NCBI GenBank assembly: GCA_964639525.1
Contig: CAZXDS010000068.1
Span: 1 to 15,492 of the forward strand
Length of the DNA: 15,492 bases
DNA from: CAZXDS01 sp964639525
GTDB taxonomy: Bacteria; Bacteroidota; Ignavibacteria; Ignavibacteriales; Melioribacteraceae
Direction: 5' to 3'
Translations under genes and position numbers: made by a program
Part shown: piece by piece, positions 6,954 to 15,492 of the stretch
Layout of the letters: each line of letters starts with the position of its first letter
Numbering within the stretch: the first letter of the stretch is position 1
The notes under the pieces: model-generated
Databases searched by the model: none
The model's input: the letters and a program-made list of their open reading frames with translations, nothing else
Told to the model about the DNA's origin: nothing

Positions 6954-9900
6954 TTACTTTTCTTCTTCAACAAAATGGCTATAATCCATACTAGCTTGAT
7001 GACTATACAATTTCCAAACTTCCTTAACGTGCTCTTGAGCTAAACCGAGTAACATTTTAGCTCTTTCAGGATGAGATTTCGTAAGCATTTTATATCTGTT
7101 TTCGTTATAAATATAATCCTTTAACGGAATTTTTGGACCTTTGTAATCAAGTTTAAGCGGATTTTTTCCTTTACTAACATTATCAGGATTAAATCTGTAC
7201 ATTGGCCAGTATCCGGAATCAACAGCGAGTTTCTGCTGATCAAAACCTCTTTCCATCGGAAATCCGTGAGCAATACAAGGACTATAAGCAATTATTATTG
7301 AAACACCATCATAGTGCTCGGCTTCAACAAATGCTCTAACAGTTTGAAGATCGCTTGCGCCCATCGCAACTTGAGCCACATAAACATCACCGTAACTCAT
7401 CGCAATTTTACCAAGATCTTTTTTCGGTCTTCCCTTTCCGGCTGCAGCAAATTTTGCAACAGCACCAAGTCCGGTAGCTTTTGATTGCTGACCACCGGTG
7501 TTAGAATAGACTTCGGTATCAAGAACTAAAATATTAACATTTTTTCCTGAAGCAATTACATGATCCAACCCGCCGTAACCAATATCATAAGCCCAGCCAT
7601 CGCCGCCCATAATCCATACCGAGCGTCTATTTAAGTAATCGAATAGCGTTAACAATTCTTTAGCTTCCGGAATATCCAAAACTTCAAGTTTTGGTTTTAG
7701 TTCATCCAATCTTGCTCTCTGTTCGGAAACCTCAATTTCTGTTTTTTGTTCGGCATTTAGAATCGAATCGGCAAGTTCAACACCAACTTTATCTTTTAAT
7801 TTGGCAAGTAATTCATGAGCAAATTCGGTATCTCTATCTATCGCTAATCTCATTCCAAGACCAAATTCAGCGTTATCTTCAAATAATGAATTGTTCCAAA
7901 CCGGTCCGCGTCCTTCTTTATTAACAGCCCAAGGTGTGGTAGGTAAATTACCGCCGTAAATTGATGAACATCCTGTCGCGTTTGCAATAACTGCTCTATC
8001 GCCAAATAATTGTGAAACTAATTTAACATAAGGTGTTTCGCCGCAGCCCGGGCAAGCACCGGAAAACTCAAATAAAGGCTCCAGTAGCTGAGTACCGGCA
8101 ACAGATTCAACTTTGAGTTTTGTTCTGTCATATTCCGGAATATCAATAAAGAATTTGAAATTTTCTCTTTCAGTTTCTCTTATAGGAATTTGTTCGGCCA
8201 TATTTATTGCTTTTTTACGAACTTCTGTTTTGTCTTTTGCAGGGCAAACTTCAATACAAAGTGAGCAGCCTGTACAATCTTCAACAGCTACTTGAATTGT
8301 ATATGCTTTACCGGCATCTTCTTTACCGCGAGCATCAACCCATTTAAAAGTTTCAGGAGCGTCTTTCAACAATTCTTTATCATATATTTTAGGACGAATT
8401 GCTGCGTGAGGACAAGCTATTGCACACTTGTTACACTGAATACAAATATCAGATTCCCAAACCGGAACTTCGAGAGCAATATTTCTTTTTTCCCATTTTG
8501 TAGTAGCGGAAGGAAATGTTCCATCATCAGGCATTTGGCTAACAGCAATATCATCACCGTTACCTGCAATCATCATTCCGAGAACATTTTGGACAAAGTC
8601 CGGAGCGTCTGTAGAAACAACCGGTGGAAGTTCAATATGGCTTGTTACATCATTTCCGTATTCAACTTTATTTAAGTGAGCTAATGACTGATCAACTGCA
8701 TTGAAATTTTTCTTTACAATTTCTTCGCCTTTAACTCCGTAGGATTTTTGAATTGCATTTTTAATTTTTGCTATCGCCTCATCCTTTGGTAAAATTCCAC
8801 TTATGGCAAAAAAACAAGTCTGCATTATTGTATTTGTCCTTGCACCCATGCCGGTTTCTTTTGCAACCTTATAAGCATCTATAACATAAAAATCTAATTT
8901 TTTCTCAATAATTTTGCTCTGAATCTTTTTAGGAAGTTTGTTCCAAACCTGATCCAAAGGAAACGGACTATTTAAAAGAAAAGTCCCGCCTTCGCGAATA
9001 TTTTTTAGTACATCAAATTTTTCAAGTAAAACAAATTGATGAACACCAACAAAATCAGCTTCTTGAATTAAATAAGTAGAGCGAATTGGATTTTTTCCAA
9101 ATCTTAAATGTGAAATAGTTGAGGAACCTGATTTTTTCGAATCATAAACAAAATATCCTTGAGCATTGTTTTCAGTTTCTCCACCAATAATTTTTATTGA
9201 GTTTTTATTTGCACCTACAGTTCCATCTGAACCAAGACCGTAAAACATGCATTTAGTACCATCTTTATCTTCGGTAATAAATGACGAATCCCAATCTAAG
9301 CTTGTGTTTGTTACATCATCGTTAATACCAACTGTGAAATGATTTTTAGGTGACTCCTTTTTAAGGTTGTCAAAAACAGATTTAATCATTGCAGGAGTAA
9401 ATTCCTTTGATGATAAACCATAACGACCTCCAACAATAATCGGCATTTTTTCAAATGGTTTTTTTTCAGACATCATTGATTCTGAAATCGCTGTCATAAC
9501 GTCCAAGTACATCGGTTCACCAAGTGATCCCGGTTCTTTAGTTCTATCCAATACCGCAATTTTTTCCACAGTTTTAGGAAGAGCTTGTAGTAAATGCTCT
9601 GTTGAAAAAGGTCTGTATAAATGAACAATTAAAACACCGACTTTTTCTTCCATTCTTTCAGTTAAGTACTCAACTGTTTCTCTCGCAGTTTCTGAACCCG
9701 AACCCATTAGCACTATTACGCGTTTTGCATCAGCAGCACCAAAATAATCAAAAAGATGATATTGTCTGCCGGTAATTTCGGCAAATTTATTCATCGCATT
9801 TTGTACAATTTCAGATGTGGCATTGTAATATTTATTTACTGTTTCTCTTCCCTGAAAATATACATCAGGATTTTGAGATGTACCGCGTATAAACGGTGTT

Positions 9901-10532
9901 TCAGGATTTAATGCTCTTGCTCGGTGAGCATGAACATACTTGTCATCAATCAACGCTCTTAAATCTTCTGAATTAACTTCTTCAATTTTCTGAACTTCAT
10001 GTGAAGTTCTGAAGCCGTCAAAAAAGTGAATAAATGGAATACGTGATTCAAGACTTGCTTTGTGAGTTATTGCTGCAATGTCCTGAGCTTCTTGAACTGA
10101 ACCGGATGCAATTAAGCCAAAACCGGTTGGTCTTACCTGCATTACATCACTGTGATCTCCAAAAATTGATAAAGCCTGTGCAGCCAATGAACGTGCAGAA
10201 ACATGAAATACTGCCGGTGTTAATTCGCCGGCAATTTTGTGCATATTTGGAATCATTAATAATAATCCCTGCGAAGCAGTAAATGTTGTAGTTAATGTTC
10301 CTCCTTGTAAAGCACCGTGAACAGCACCGGAAGCGCCGCCTTCACTTTGCATTTCAGTAACCGAAGGAATAGTTCCCCAAATATTTTTTCTGCCTTTTGC
10401 AGCCCACTCATCCGACATTTCTCCCATGCCTGATGATGGTGTGATTGGATAAATGGCAACTACTTCGCTTAGTTGATAAGCGACATTTGCAGTAGCTTCA
10501 TTTCCATCAATCGTTATTTTTTTCCTTTCCAT
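6954..10532 (-). CDS. nifJ: Pyruvate:ferredoxin (flavodoxin) oxidoreductase
   Basis: A full-length single-chain PFOR of 1192 aa. It converts pyruvate and CoA to acetyl-CoA and CO2 with reduction of ferredoxin or flavodoxin, and may run in reverse as pyruvate synthase. Domains in order: the N-terminal pyrimidine domain (YPITPSS near residue 28), the transketolase-C and gamma regions, and the EKR region. A two-[4Fe-4S] ferredoxin domain follows with C697/C700/C703/C707 and C753/C756/C759/C763. The proximal cluster cysteines are C827 and C830 (CPGCGETPY), C855 and C1086. The C-terminal TPP domain has GDGWAYDIG (977-985) and the SNTGGQQSKAT loop (1010-1020). All key residues are intact with no frameshift. 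The ATG has GGAG 5 nt upstream (10538-10541). The flavoprotein gene follows and probably shares the transcript. No clear promoter box is visible upstream. Confidence 0.98.
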   Translation of the reverse strand: MERKKITIDGNEATANVAYQLSEVVAIYPITPSSGMGEMSDEWAAKGRKNIWGTIPSVTEMQSEGGASGAVHGALQGGTLTTTFTASQGLLLMIPNMHKIAGELTPAVFHVSARSLAAQALSIFGDHSDVMQVRPTGFGLIASGSVQEAQDIAAITHKASLESRIPFIHFFDGFRTSHEVQKIEEVNSEDLRALIDDKYVHAHRARALNPETPFIRGTSQNPDVYFQGRETVNKYYNATSEIVQNAMNKFAEITGRQYHLFDYFGAADAKRVIVLMGSGSETARETVEYLTERMEEKVGVLIVHLYRPFSTEHLLQALPKTVEKIAVLDRTKEPGSLGEPMYLDVMTAISESMMSEKKPFEKMPIIVGGRYGLSSKEFTPAMIKSVFDNLKKESPKNHFTVGINDDVTNTSLDWDSSFITEDKDGTKCMFYGLGSDGTVGANKNSIKIIGGETENNAQGYFVYDSKKSGSSTISHLRFGKNPIRSTYLIQEADFVGVHQFVLLEKFDVLKNIREGGTFLLNSPFPLDQVWNKLPKKIQSKIIEKKLDFYVIDAYKVAKETGMGARTNTIMQTCFFAISGILPKDEAIAKIKNAIQKSYGVKGEEIVKKNFNAVDQSLAHLNKVEYGNDVTSHIELPPVVSTDAPDFVQNVLGMMIAGNGDDIAVSQMPDDGTFPSATTKWEKRNIALEVPVWESDICIQCNKCAIACPHAAIRPKIYDKELLKDAPETFKWVDARGKEDAGKAYTIQVAVEDCTGCSLCIEVCPAKDKTEVRKKAINMAEQIPIRETERENFKFFIDIPEYDRTKLKVESVAGTQLLEPLFEFSGACPGCGETPYVKLVSQLFGDRAVIANATGCSSIYGGNLPTTPWAVNKEGRGPVWNNSLFEDNAEFGLGMRLAIDRDTEFAHELLAKLKDKVGVELADSILNAEQKTEIEVSEQRARLDELKPKLEVLDIPEAKELLTLFDYLNRRSVWIMGGDGWAYDIGYGGLDHVIASGKNVNILVLDTEVYSNTGGQQSKATGLGAVAKFAAAGKGRPKKDLGKIAMSYGDVYVAQVAMGASDLQTVRAFVEAEHYDGVSIIIAYSPCIAHGFPMERGFDQQKLAVDSGYWPMYRFNPDNVSKGKNPLKLDYKGPKIPLKDYIYNENRYKMLTKSHPERAKMLLGLAQEHVKEVWKLYSHQASMDYSHFVEEEK

Positions 10533-10966
10533 AATTACTCCAATTTATTAAGTCATTCTTTGTAATTTACTTGCTAATCTAAACCAATTTTCAGACCATA
10601 ATTTTTTCGACCAATAATGTCATAAAATAGTCCAAAACCACGCTCTTAGTAAACATACCTTTCAGCGTTTTATGAATAAATAAGAATGATAGGTTATATT
10701 ATCTCATTAATAAGAATTCATTTTTATCTAATCTATAAATTTACGGATTTAAGTAATGATAATAAAGATGCTGAGGTCTGAATAATACTTTTTTATTTGC
10801 TAACAGTGAGATTTAATAAAATCAATTAATTTACTTTTATGTTTGTTCTTTGTATTTTAGTGCCTTTTTCTTACTAATTAAAATATTGATTCTTGAGAAA
10901 ATTATATATATAGTAATGCGATGTTTGATAGGATAATGATTTTTAGAATATTATGGTGATATTGAT
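10533..10966. other. Divergent intergenic region
   Basis: These 434 bases separate the starts of nifJ (minus) and the 1027-aa membrane-protein gene (plus), so they must hold both promoters. Besides the plus-strand promoter candidates I see only a 9-nt direct repeat AATAAGAAT (10679-10687 and 10709-10717) and AT-rich sequence. There is no tRNA, riboswitch-like architecture or convincing small ORF. The size is larger than two bare promoters need. Confidence 0.6.
10886..10914 (+). promoter_or_regulatory. Possible sigma70-like promoter for the 1027-aa gene
   Basis: TTGATT (10886-10891) and TATAGT (10909-10914) are separated by exactly 17 nt and lie about 50 nt before the TTG start at 10967. The region is AT-rich, so chance is substantial. 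A Bacteroidota-type -7 box, TATGTTTG, also occurs at 10838-10845 without a matching -33 element and is an alternative. Confidence 0.3.
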
Positions 10967-13900
10967 TTGAGAAATTCGGCTGAAAAACAAAAGCGGAAGA
11001 AAATTCCGAGAATTCTTTTTGACAAAAAAGACTACGAACTATTAAGTATTGTTAATGAAGTTATTGACGGGGATAAATCATTAAGAAGTACTAAAAAGTT
11101 ATTACACCCATATTTACATCCGCTTGGCATCAAAGAAATGGCAGCTACTAAAGGTCTGAGAGTTGCTTACGCAGTTATACATTTATTGGCATCGTTAGAA
11201 GCCGGAAAAGCTGACGACCGCATCCGGGCTCTACGTTCTTTACAAGATGAAGTTTTAACTATTGCTCATACTTCATTACGCAACAATACAGCGCGTGTTC
11301 TTTTAGAAATTATGAAAGAATTAGTACGTTTTCATGGAAAGTATATCGATCAACTCAAATTAGCACACGACTTTGGGAAAGCTCTTTCAGGAAAACCGGT
11401 AGTAATTCGTAAACTGCTCAAGCGTTATCACTTACTTGAAATGCCCGAAAAGTGGAACCAATTGGCTTTTGATCATCACGTTCACGATGCAAATACCAAA
11501 GGACGAAAATCCCCTACCCACTTAATAATGGATGCATGGATAAAGGGCATTAGACGGCTTACAGTTGTTTACTATAATTATATTCAGCCTGAGGCAGCTG
11601 ACGAACTTTTAGAAGCTGCAAAGATTATGAATATTCATATTCGTCTTGGCATTGAAGTTACAACAAAATTTCGCGACAGATACGTAAACATTATTTGGGC
11701 ACCGCGAGGATTTTTAAATAAAAAAGATTTTCTGCATTTTATGTCCGAAGCTCCTGTAGTAAATTTTATGAGCGAAGGGCGCACGGTTTCCGAATATCAG
11801 CAACAATATGTTTTTTCCGTTTTAAAAGAATTTAATAATAAGCATCGCTTTTCGTTAATTGAGCAGTACGGAATTACATTATCACCTTTGAACACTGAGG
11901 AATTTCTTAAGTTTGTTGGCGTTGGGCAGCCGTCTATTCTTCATCTTGCCAAGTTCATCCACACTAAATTATTGCCGGCAATGGAAAGTAAAGTTCTCGA
12001 ATTACGAGAAAAATATACTACTGCCGATGCTAATGAAAGAATGCAGATTGATGCGGAAGTAAAAGAAATGAATGAGCTTAGTTCAGAATTGATTGTTGAC
12101 CGCTTTTTACGTCCCGCAAAAAATCAGGGCATCCCCAACCCTGATATTCCACAGGATAGTACCGAAGTTCCAAATCTGCTAAAATTATCGCCTGAAGAAA
12201 TGTTGAACAAATTGAGCGGTTTGCACAGTGGATATCGTGCAACGTTAAATTTAACTAATTTAAGTGTTGCTGACGTATTAGAACTTCTTTACGATTGCAA
12301 GGGAATGATAACTCATCTTGAAATATTTAATCTTAAAGAATATTCATCAGACCAAAATCCGCACCTTGCTAAAATTAATAAACTGCAATTAGCAATTAAT
12401 GATGGGAATTTAATTTCTTTAAAAAGGACTATTTTAGAAATTATTCGCCAAATGGAAACTGCGGAAATTTCAGAACCTTCGGAAAGAATAGAAAAATTTA
12501 ATAGTATTTTACGCGATATTTCTACACTGAGGATGTATTACGAAAGCGAACCTTTAAACTCCCATATTTGCAGCGACTCATCGGGAAGTTCAAATCAGCT
12601 TCTCGGCATGGGGTTGGCTATAACGGATACATTACCAATGCGTGTACAAAAAGCATTGAGAAAGAAAAATAATACTTCTCATAATTTTATTCCCATGAGT
12701 ATGTCTGCTTTTTTGCAAACAACATACTTACCGGAATCCGGTTCAAATTCAATTATAAATTTTTTCAAAAAAGTTATACGAAGAACACCTTTATTAAGAG
12801 TAATATTTCAGAAACATGATGATGAATGGATACTTCAAAAACATTCCACAAGAATGGCTACCGATGGAAATATAATTACTCTCGGCGGACTAAAAACAAA
12901 TGTCAGCAATGATTTGTACATAGAGGAGCCTAAAAAATCAAAATCGAATGCCCGCTGGTTTCAGTGGCAGTATCTTAATGGCGGATTGAAAAATGCTATC
13001 AAAATAATTATTGGTTTCATTCCGGCTTTTGCAACTTTTGTAATAACCAAAGATTGGTGGCTTTTAGCTTATTTTGGTGCATTTATTTGGTTTGGAATTA
13101 CCGGACTGAGAAACATTTTACAATCTGTTCTCGGCGGCGGCGGAATTCGCCGTTCCCCGCTTTTGAGTTGGGGTGATTATGTTAGTTGGGAGCGAGTTAG
13201 CGATTCTTTACTGTTTACAGGATTTTCAGTTCCGTTATTGGATTATTTAACAAAAACTGTAATTCTTAATCATGTATTTGGAATAACAACAGCCACTGAC
13301 CCCGATTTACTTTACACCATAATGGCAATTGTAAACGGTGTTTACATATCAGGTCATAATACTTTTCGCGGACTTCCCAAGGGTGCAATTTTTGGTAACT
13401 TTTTCAGAAGCATACTTTCCATCCCAATTGCTATTGGTTTAAATGTCATACTCGGTAATATTCTCGGTGCTGCGGGAGTTGTAGGCGTGTTGGATATTTT
13501 GCAAAAATGGGCTGCTGTAATTTCAAAAACAGCTTCGGATTTTGTTGCCGGTATTATTGAAGGTTTGGCAGATAGATTCAAAAATATTAAAAGTATTTCA
13601 AAAGATTACCACACAAAAATTGAACAACTTTACAACATTTATGCAAAATTGGAAACTCTTTTCCCTGAAACGGAAGTGTTATCAATATTGGAATCATCCA
13701 AAAAAATCATTAAATCGGACGATCCCGAAGTACGGGATTTAGGGAAAATAATAATTGTTCATAGCTTAGATTTATTATATTTCTGGATGTTTCAGCCACG
13801 TTCAAGAAGTGCACTTCGCATTATTATGAAGACAATGCCTAACGAGGAATTGCAAATTTTTGTGAGAACACAAAATATTTTACGAAGTTACAAAGATATT

Positions 13901-14050
13901 AGTCTGATGTTTATTGATGGAATTGTTGGCAAGAATTTTTCCAAAGCATTGGCATTTTATCTTGCGAGATACGAAGAATATTTGAAGGCTATTAAGCAAA
14001 TGAAATCGAGTTTTATTGGACAAGCAAGTTCTATCGGCACACTAAAATAG
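10967..14050 (+). CDS. Large PHP-like / multi-pass membrane protein of unknown function
   Basis: A 1027-aa protein I do not recognise by name. The frame opens at 10940 and the first usable start is TTG at 10967 (weak GGTGAT 6 nt upstream); the next Met is residue 58. Residues ~165-335 recall a PHP phosphoesterase domain: a DHHVHD start with H171/H173, SPTHLIMDAW (182-191), G229-E230 as in the GVEI motif, and GQPSILHLAKF (320-330) where PHP proteins have GRPHIA. The TDHD motif (here VVYYN) and the GRPHIA histidine are missing, so activity is doubtful. A soluble, partly helical middle (335-665) is followed by hydrophobic segments at about 675-695, 696-716, 782-800 and 811-832 and a glycine-rich GGGG at 723-726. 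A helical tail runs to the end, with a further hydrophobic stretch around 926-941. The gene stands alone between divergent nifJ and convergent mnmA. I infer a membrane-bound protein with a cytoplasmic PHP-like head; the role is unknown. Confidence 0.8.
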   Translation: MRNSAEKQKRKKIPRILFDKKDYELLSIVNEVIDGDKSLRSTKKLLHPYLHPLGIKEMAATKGLRVAYAVIHLLASLEAGKADDRIRALRSLQDEVLTIAHTSLRNNTARVLLEIMKELVRFHGKYIDQLKLAHDFGKALSGKPVVIRKLLKRYHLLEMPEKWNQLAFDHHVHDANTKGRKSPTHLIMDAWIKGIRRLTVVYYNYIQPEAADELLEAAKIMNIHIRLGIEVTTKFRDRYVNIIWAPRGFLNKKDFLHFMSEAPVVNFMSEGRTVSEYQQQYVFSVLKEFNNKHRFSLIEQYGITLSPLNTEEFLKFVGVGQPSILHLAKFIHTKLLPAMESKVLELREKYTTADANERMQIDAEVKEMNELSSELIVDRFLRPAKNQGIPNPDIPQDSTEVPNLLKLSPEEMLNKLSGLHSGYRATLNLTNLSVADVLELLYDCKGMITHLEIFNLKEYSSDQNPHLAKINKLQLAINDGNLISLKRTILEIIRQMETAEISEPSERIEKFNSILRDISTLRMYYESEPLNSHICSDSSGSSNQLLGMGLAITDTLPMRVQKALRKKNNTSHNFIPMSMSAFLQTTYLPESGSNSIINFFKKVIRRTPLLRVIFQKHDDEWILQKHSTRMATDGNIITLGGLKTNVSNDLYIEEPKKSKSNARWFQWQYLNGGLKNAIKIIIGFIPAFATFVITKDWWLLAYFGAFIWFGITGLRNILQSVLGGGGIRRSPLLSWGDYVSWERVSDSLLFTGFSVPLLDYLTKTVILNHVFGITTATDPDLLYTIMAIVNGVYISGHNTFRGLPKGAIFGNFFRSILSIPIAIGLNVILGNILGAAGVVGVLDILQKWAAVISKTASDFVAGIIEGLADRFKNIKSISKDYHTKIEQLYNIYAKLETLFPETEVLSILESSKKIIKSDDPEVRDLGKIIIVHSLDLLYFWMFQPRSRSALRIIMKTMPNEELQIFVRTQNILRSYKDISLMFIDGIVGKNFSKALAFYLARYEEYLKAIKQMKSSFIGQASSIGTLK

Positions 14051-14151
14051 AATAACTTCATCCCATCCCGAATAACATTCATTTCAAATCATATACCGAA
14101 ACGAATATCTTTTTGCAAATCATTCCAAGAAGCCGATTAACCTTTAATCTG

Positions 14152-15246
14152 TTAATTTACAATAATTCCCCCGGCAAGTACATAACCGTTTTTATCGTAA
14201 ACTACCAACGATTGTCCGGGAGTAATTGCACTTTTTTGTTCGTTAAATTTTAACTTTATGTTTTTCTCGTCGGCTGAAATCACAATCGCCTCTGAACCTT
14301 TATCGGAATATCTTATTTTTGCAATTACTTCTTCACCGACTGCCAATTCCGAAACACTTACATAATTAATATCTTCCGCGACAACATCAAAATCAAAAAT
14401 CTCGTCTTTATCACCAAGTATAACCGTATTATTTTCATAATTAATTTCTTTAACATACACCGGTTTGCCGAGTGCAATACCAAGCCCTTTTCTTTGCCCT
14501 ACCGTATAAAAAGAAATTCCCCGATGTTTACCAATTACCTCTCCGTGATAAATCATTTCCCCTTCGGGAGCTACTTCTTCAATGTTAGGGACTCGTTCTC
14601 GCAAAAATCTTTCATAATTATTATCAGCTACAAAACAAATTTCCTGACTATCCGGTTTGTTGGCTGTTTTAAGCCCCATTCTTTCGGCAATTTTACGAAC
14701 TTCGGGCTTTGTAATATTTCCGAGAGGCAAAAGTGTTCGACTCAAACTTTTCTGCGTTAATCCCCACAAAGCGTAAGTTTGGTCTTTATGATTATCAGCA
14801 GAATTTTTAAGACGAAATCGACCTGTATTTTTATCTTCATTAACAACACCATAATGTCCCGTTGCAATATATTGTGCATCAAGAACATCGGCTTTAACTA
14901 ACAGCTCTTCCCATTTAATTTTTCTATTGCACAACACGCAAGGATTCGGTGTTCTGCCGTGAATATATTCGTCAACGAAATTATTAATCACCGTATCCTC
15001 AAATGGCTTGGTAAAATCAACAGTGTAATGCGGAAATCCCAAATTTGTAGCAACATTTTTTGCATCAAAAATCGTATCCAATGAACAGCAGCCGGATTCG
15101 TGCTTCGGTGCGCCGCCGACTTCCATAAAACCCCATGTTTTCATTGTTACACCAATAACGTCATACCCCTGTTCATTCAACAAAGCTGCCGCGACCGAAG
15201 AATCTACTCCACCGCTCATTGCAACAATTACTCTATCTTTTTTCAA
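14152..15246 (-). CDS. mnmA: tRNA-specific 2-thiouridylase MnmA
   Basis: A 364-aa enzyme that thiolates U34 of Lys, Glu and Gln tRNAs using ATP and a sulfur relay. The PP-loop SGGVDSS is at 11-17. The catalytic cysteine pair is C103 (in PNPCVLCN) and C204 (in SQEICF), and the central YTVGQRKGLGI block (247-257) and C-terminal barrel are complete. An ESGCCS segment (50-55) is the extra-cysteine variant I recall from some lineages. The start is TTG: an in-frame TAA lies 24 nt upstream, and starting at the next ATG (residue 10) would cut off the first beta-strand (RVIVAM). A good purine-rich RBS, AGGAAAGGAAA (15251-15261), supports TTG. The gene converges on the membrane-protein gene with 101 nt between and no clear terminator there. 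Confidence 0.97.
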   Translation of the reverse strand: MKKDRVIVAMSGGVDSSVAAALLNEQGYDVIGVTMKTWGFMEVGGAPKHESGCCSLDTIFDAKNVATNLGFPHYTVDFTKPFEDTVINNFVDEYIHGRTPNPCVLCNRKIKWEELLVKADVLDAQYIATGHYGVVNEDKNTGRFRLKNSADNHKDQTYALWGLTQKSLSRTLLPLGNITKPEVRKIAERMGLKTANKPDSQEICFVADNNYERFLRERVPNIEEVAPEGEMIYHGEVIGKHRGISFYTVGQRKGLGIALGKPVYVKEINYENNTVILGDKDEIFDFDVVAEDINYVSVSELAVGEEVIAKIRYSDKGSEAIVISADEKNIKLKFNEQKSAITPGQSLVVYDKNGYVLAGGIIVN

Positions 15247-15250
15247 GCTT

Positions 15251-15261
15251 TTTCCTTTCCT
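15251..15261 (-). promoter_or_regulatory. Ribosome binding site that decides the TTG start of mnmA
   Basis: On the minus strand this reads AGGAAAGGAAA. Its inner GG lies 7 nt before the TTG at 15246, an ideal Shine-Dalgarno distance. It supports the TTG over the internal ATG nine codons later. Confidence 0.6.
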
Positions 15262-15275
15262 AAAAATTTAGTTAG

Positions 15276-15297
15276 CAAAGATAATTATTTTAGTCAA
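15276..15297 (-). promoter_or_regulatory. Candidate Bacteroidota-type promoter of mnmA
   Basis: On the minus strand TATCTTTG (15276-15283) is a perfect match to the TAnnTTTG -7 consensus of Bacteroidota housekeeping promoters. TTGACT lies a little upstream (15292-15297), but its spacing does not fit a -33 element. Transcription would begin near 15269, giving a ~23-nt leader that carries the RBS. Confidence 0.42.
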
Positions 15298-15334
15298 GAT
15301 ATTTTAGAAGAAAAGTAAGAGAAGTGAATTACAT

Positions 15335-15368
15335 AAAAGGCTGATTCGGTTTTCGGAATCAGCCTTTT
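15335..15368. terminator. Bidirectional intrinsic terminator
   Basis: A 13-bp perfect stem, AAAAGGCTGATTC (15335-15347) with GAATCAGCCTTTT (15356-15368), and an 8-nt loop. The stem ends in a T-run on either strand, the usual AAAA-GC-GC-TTTT form. It lies just past the stop codon of the T9SS cargo gene (15401, minus strand) and upstream of mnmA, so it most likely ends the cargo-gene transcript and insulates mnmA. Confidence 0.85.
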
Positions 15369-15400
15369 GATTTTTAACTATTTAATAATTAATTAAATAA

Positions 15401-15492
15401 TTATTTCAAAAGAATCATTTTTTTACTCGAAGTAAAGTTATTTTCCAAACCGGAACGAACCGTTAGTCTGTAAATATAAACTCCCGCTGCAA
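15401..15492 (-). CDS. C-terminal end of a T9SS-sorted secreted protein (partial)
   Basis: The last 29 residues and TAA stop of a minus-strand gene whose 5' part lies beyond the window; two bases of an incomplete codon sit at 15491-15492. The peptide begins AAGVYIYRLTVRSG and ends in SSKKMILLK, the typical final strands of a type A Por-secretion (type IX) C-terminal sorting domain: GVYxYRL, then a short turn and K-K-hydrophobic-hydrophobic-x-K. The domain directs the protein through the outer membrane, where it is cleaved off or attached. The identity of the cargo cannot be seen. A terminator follows at 15335-15368. Confidence 0.88.
   Translation of the reverse strand, partial: AAGVYIYRLTVRSGLENNFTSSKKMILLK

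Noticed and set aside
8113..8675. Two open frames antisense to nifJ (60 and 127 codons)
   Set aside because: They are shadows of the ferredoxin-domain part of nifJ, whose conserved cysteines fix the true strand and frame.
10916..10936. Six-codon ORF ahead of the 1027-aa gene as a leader peptide
   Set aside because: It is too short, has no RBS and no run of regulatory codons; expected by chance in this sequence.
14051..14151. Terminator between the convergent membrane-protein gene and mnmA
   Set aside because: Only short imperfect AT stems (e.g. GATTAA / TTAATC near 14134-14148) are visible, with no proper T-run.

Overview
The window is AT-rich (about one third G+C by eye) and looks like a chromosomal segment of a Bacteroidota/Chlorobiota/Ignavibacteriota-type bacterium. 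The main support is the last 92 bases. They encode, on the minus strand, the C-terminal end of a type IX secretion sorting domain (ends in a KKMILLK-like tail), which is essentially restricted to that superphylum. A perfect Bacteroidota-type -7 box (TAnnTTTG) ahead of mnmA agrees with this. A pyruvate:ferredoxin oxidoreductase points to anaerobic or facultatively anaerobic metabolism. The exact lineage (Ignavibacteria-like is my guess) cannot be fixed from the sequence alone.

Layout. 1-446: non-coding, with an intricate set of inverted repeats at 146-230. 447-5338, plus strand: an exported fusion of a metallophosphoesterase-like domain, whose metal ligands are mostly lost, to a PQQ-type beta-propeller; then a membrane sensor histidine kinase (sCache-PAS-PAS-HisKA-HATPase); then a HAD phosphatase only 9 nt after the kinase stop. 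5339-5847: intergenic stretch packed with palindromes, including a ~123-bp MITE-like element with 12-bp terminal inverted repeats and a rho-independent terminator. 5848-10532, minus strand: nifJ (pyruvate:ferredoxin oxidoreductase, 1192 aa), followed downstream by a dihydroorotate-dehydrogenase-like flavoprotein, with a hairpin between them. 10533-10966: divergent intergenic region. 10967-14050, plus strand: a 1027-aa protein I cannot name, with a degenerate PHP-like domain near the N-terminus and a multi-pass membrane region near the C-terminus. 14152-15246, minus strand: mnmA (tRNA 2-thiouridylase) with a TTG start. 15335-15368: terminator. 15401-15492, minus strand: end of a T9SS cargo protein.

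How the genes relate. nifJ and the flavoprotein gene share the same ribosome-binding context (TTGGAG-N5-ATG) and probably form one redox/pyruvate unit. The kinase and HAD phosphatase are almost certainly co-transcribed, but no response regulator lies in the window. The most novel candidates are the 1027-aa PHP-like membrane protein, the pseudo-metallophosphoesterase/propeller fusion, and the palindromic element between the flavoprotein gene and its terminator. I found no phage, CRISPR, tRNA or rRNA, and no transposase gene. Most of the window reads as an ordinary chromosomal region.
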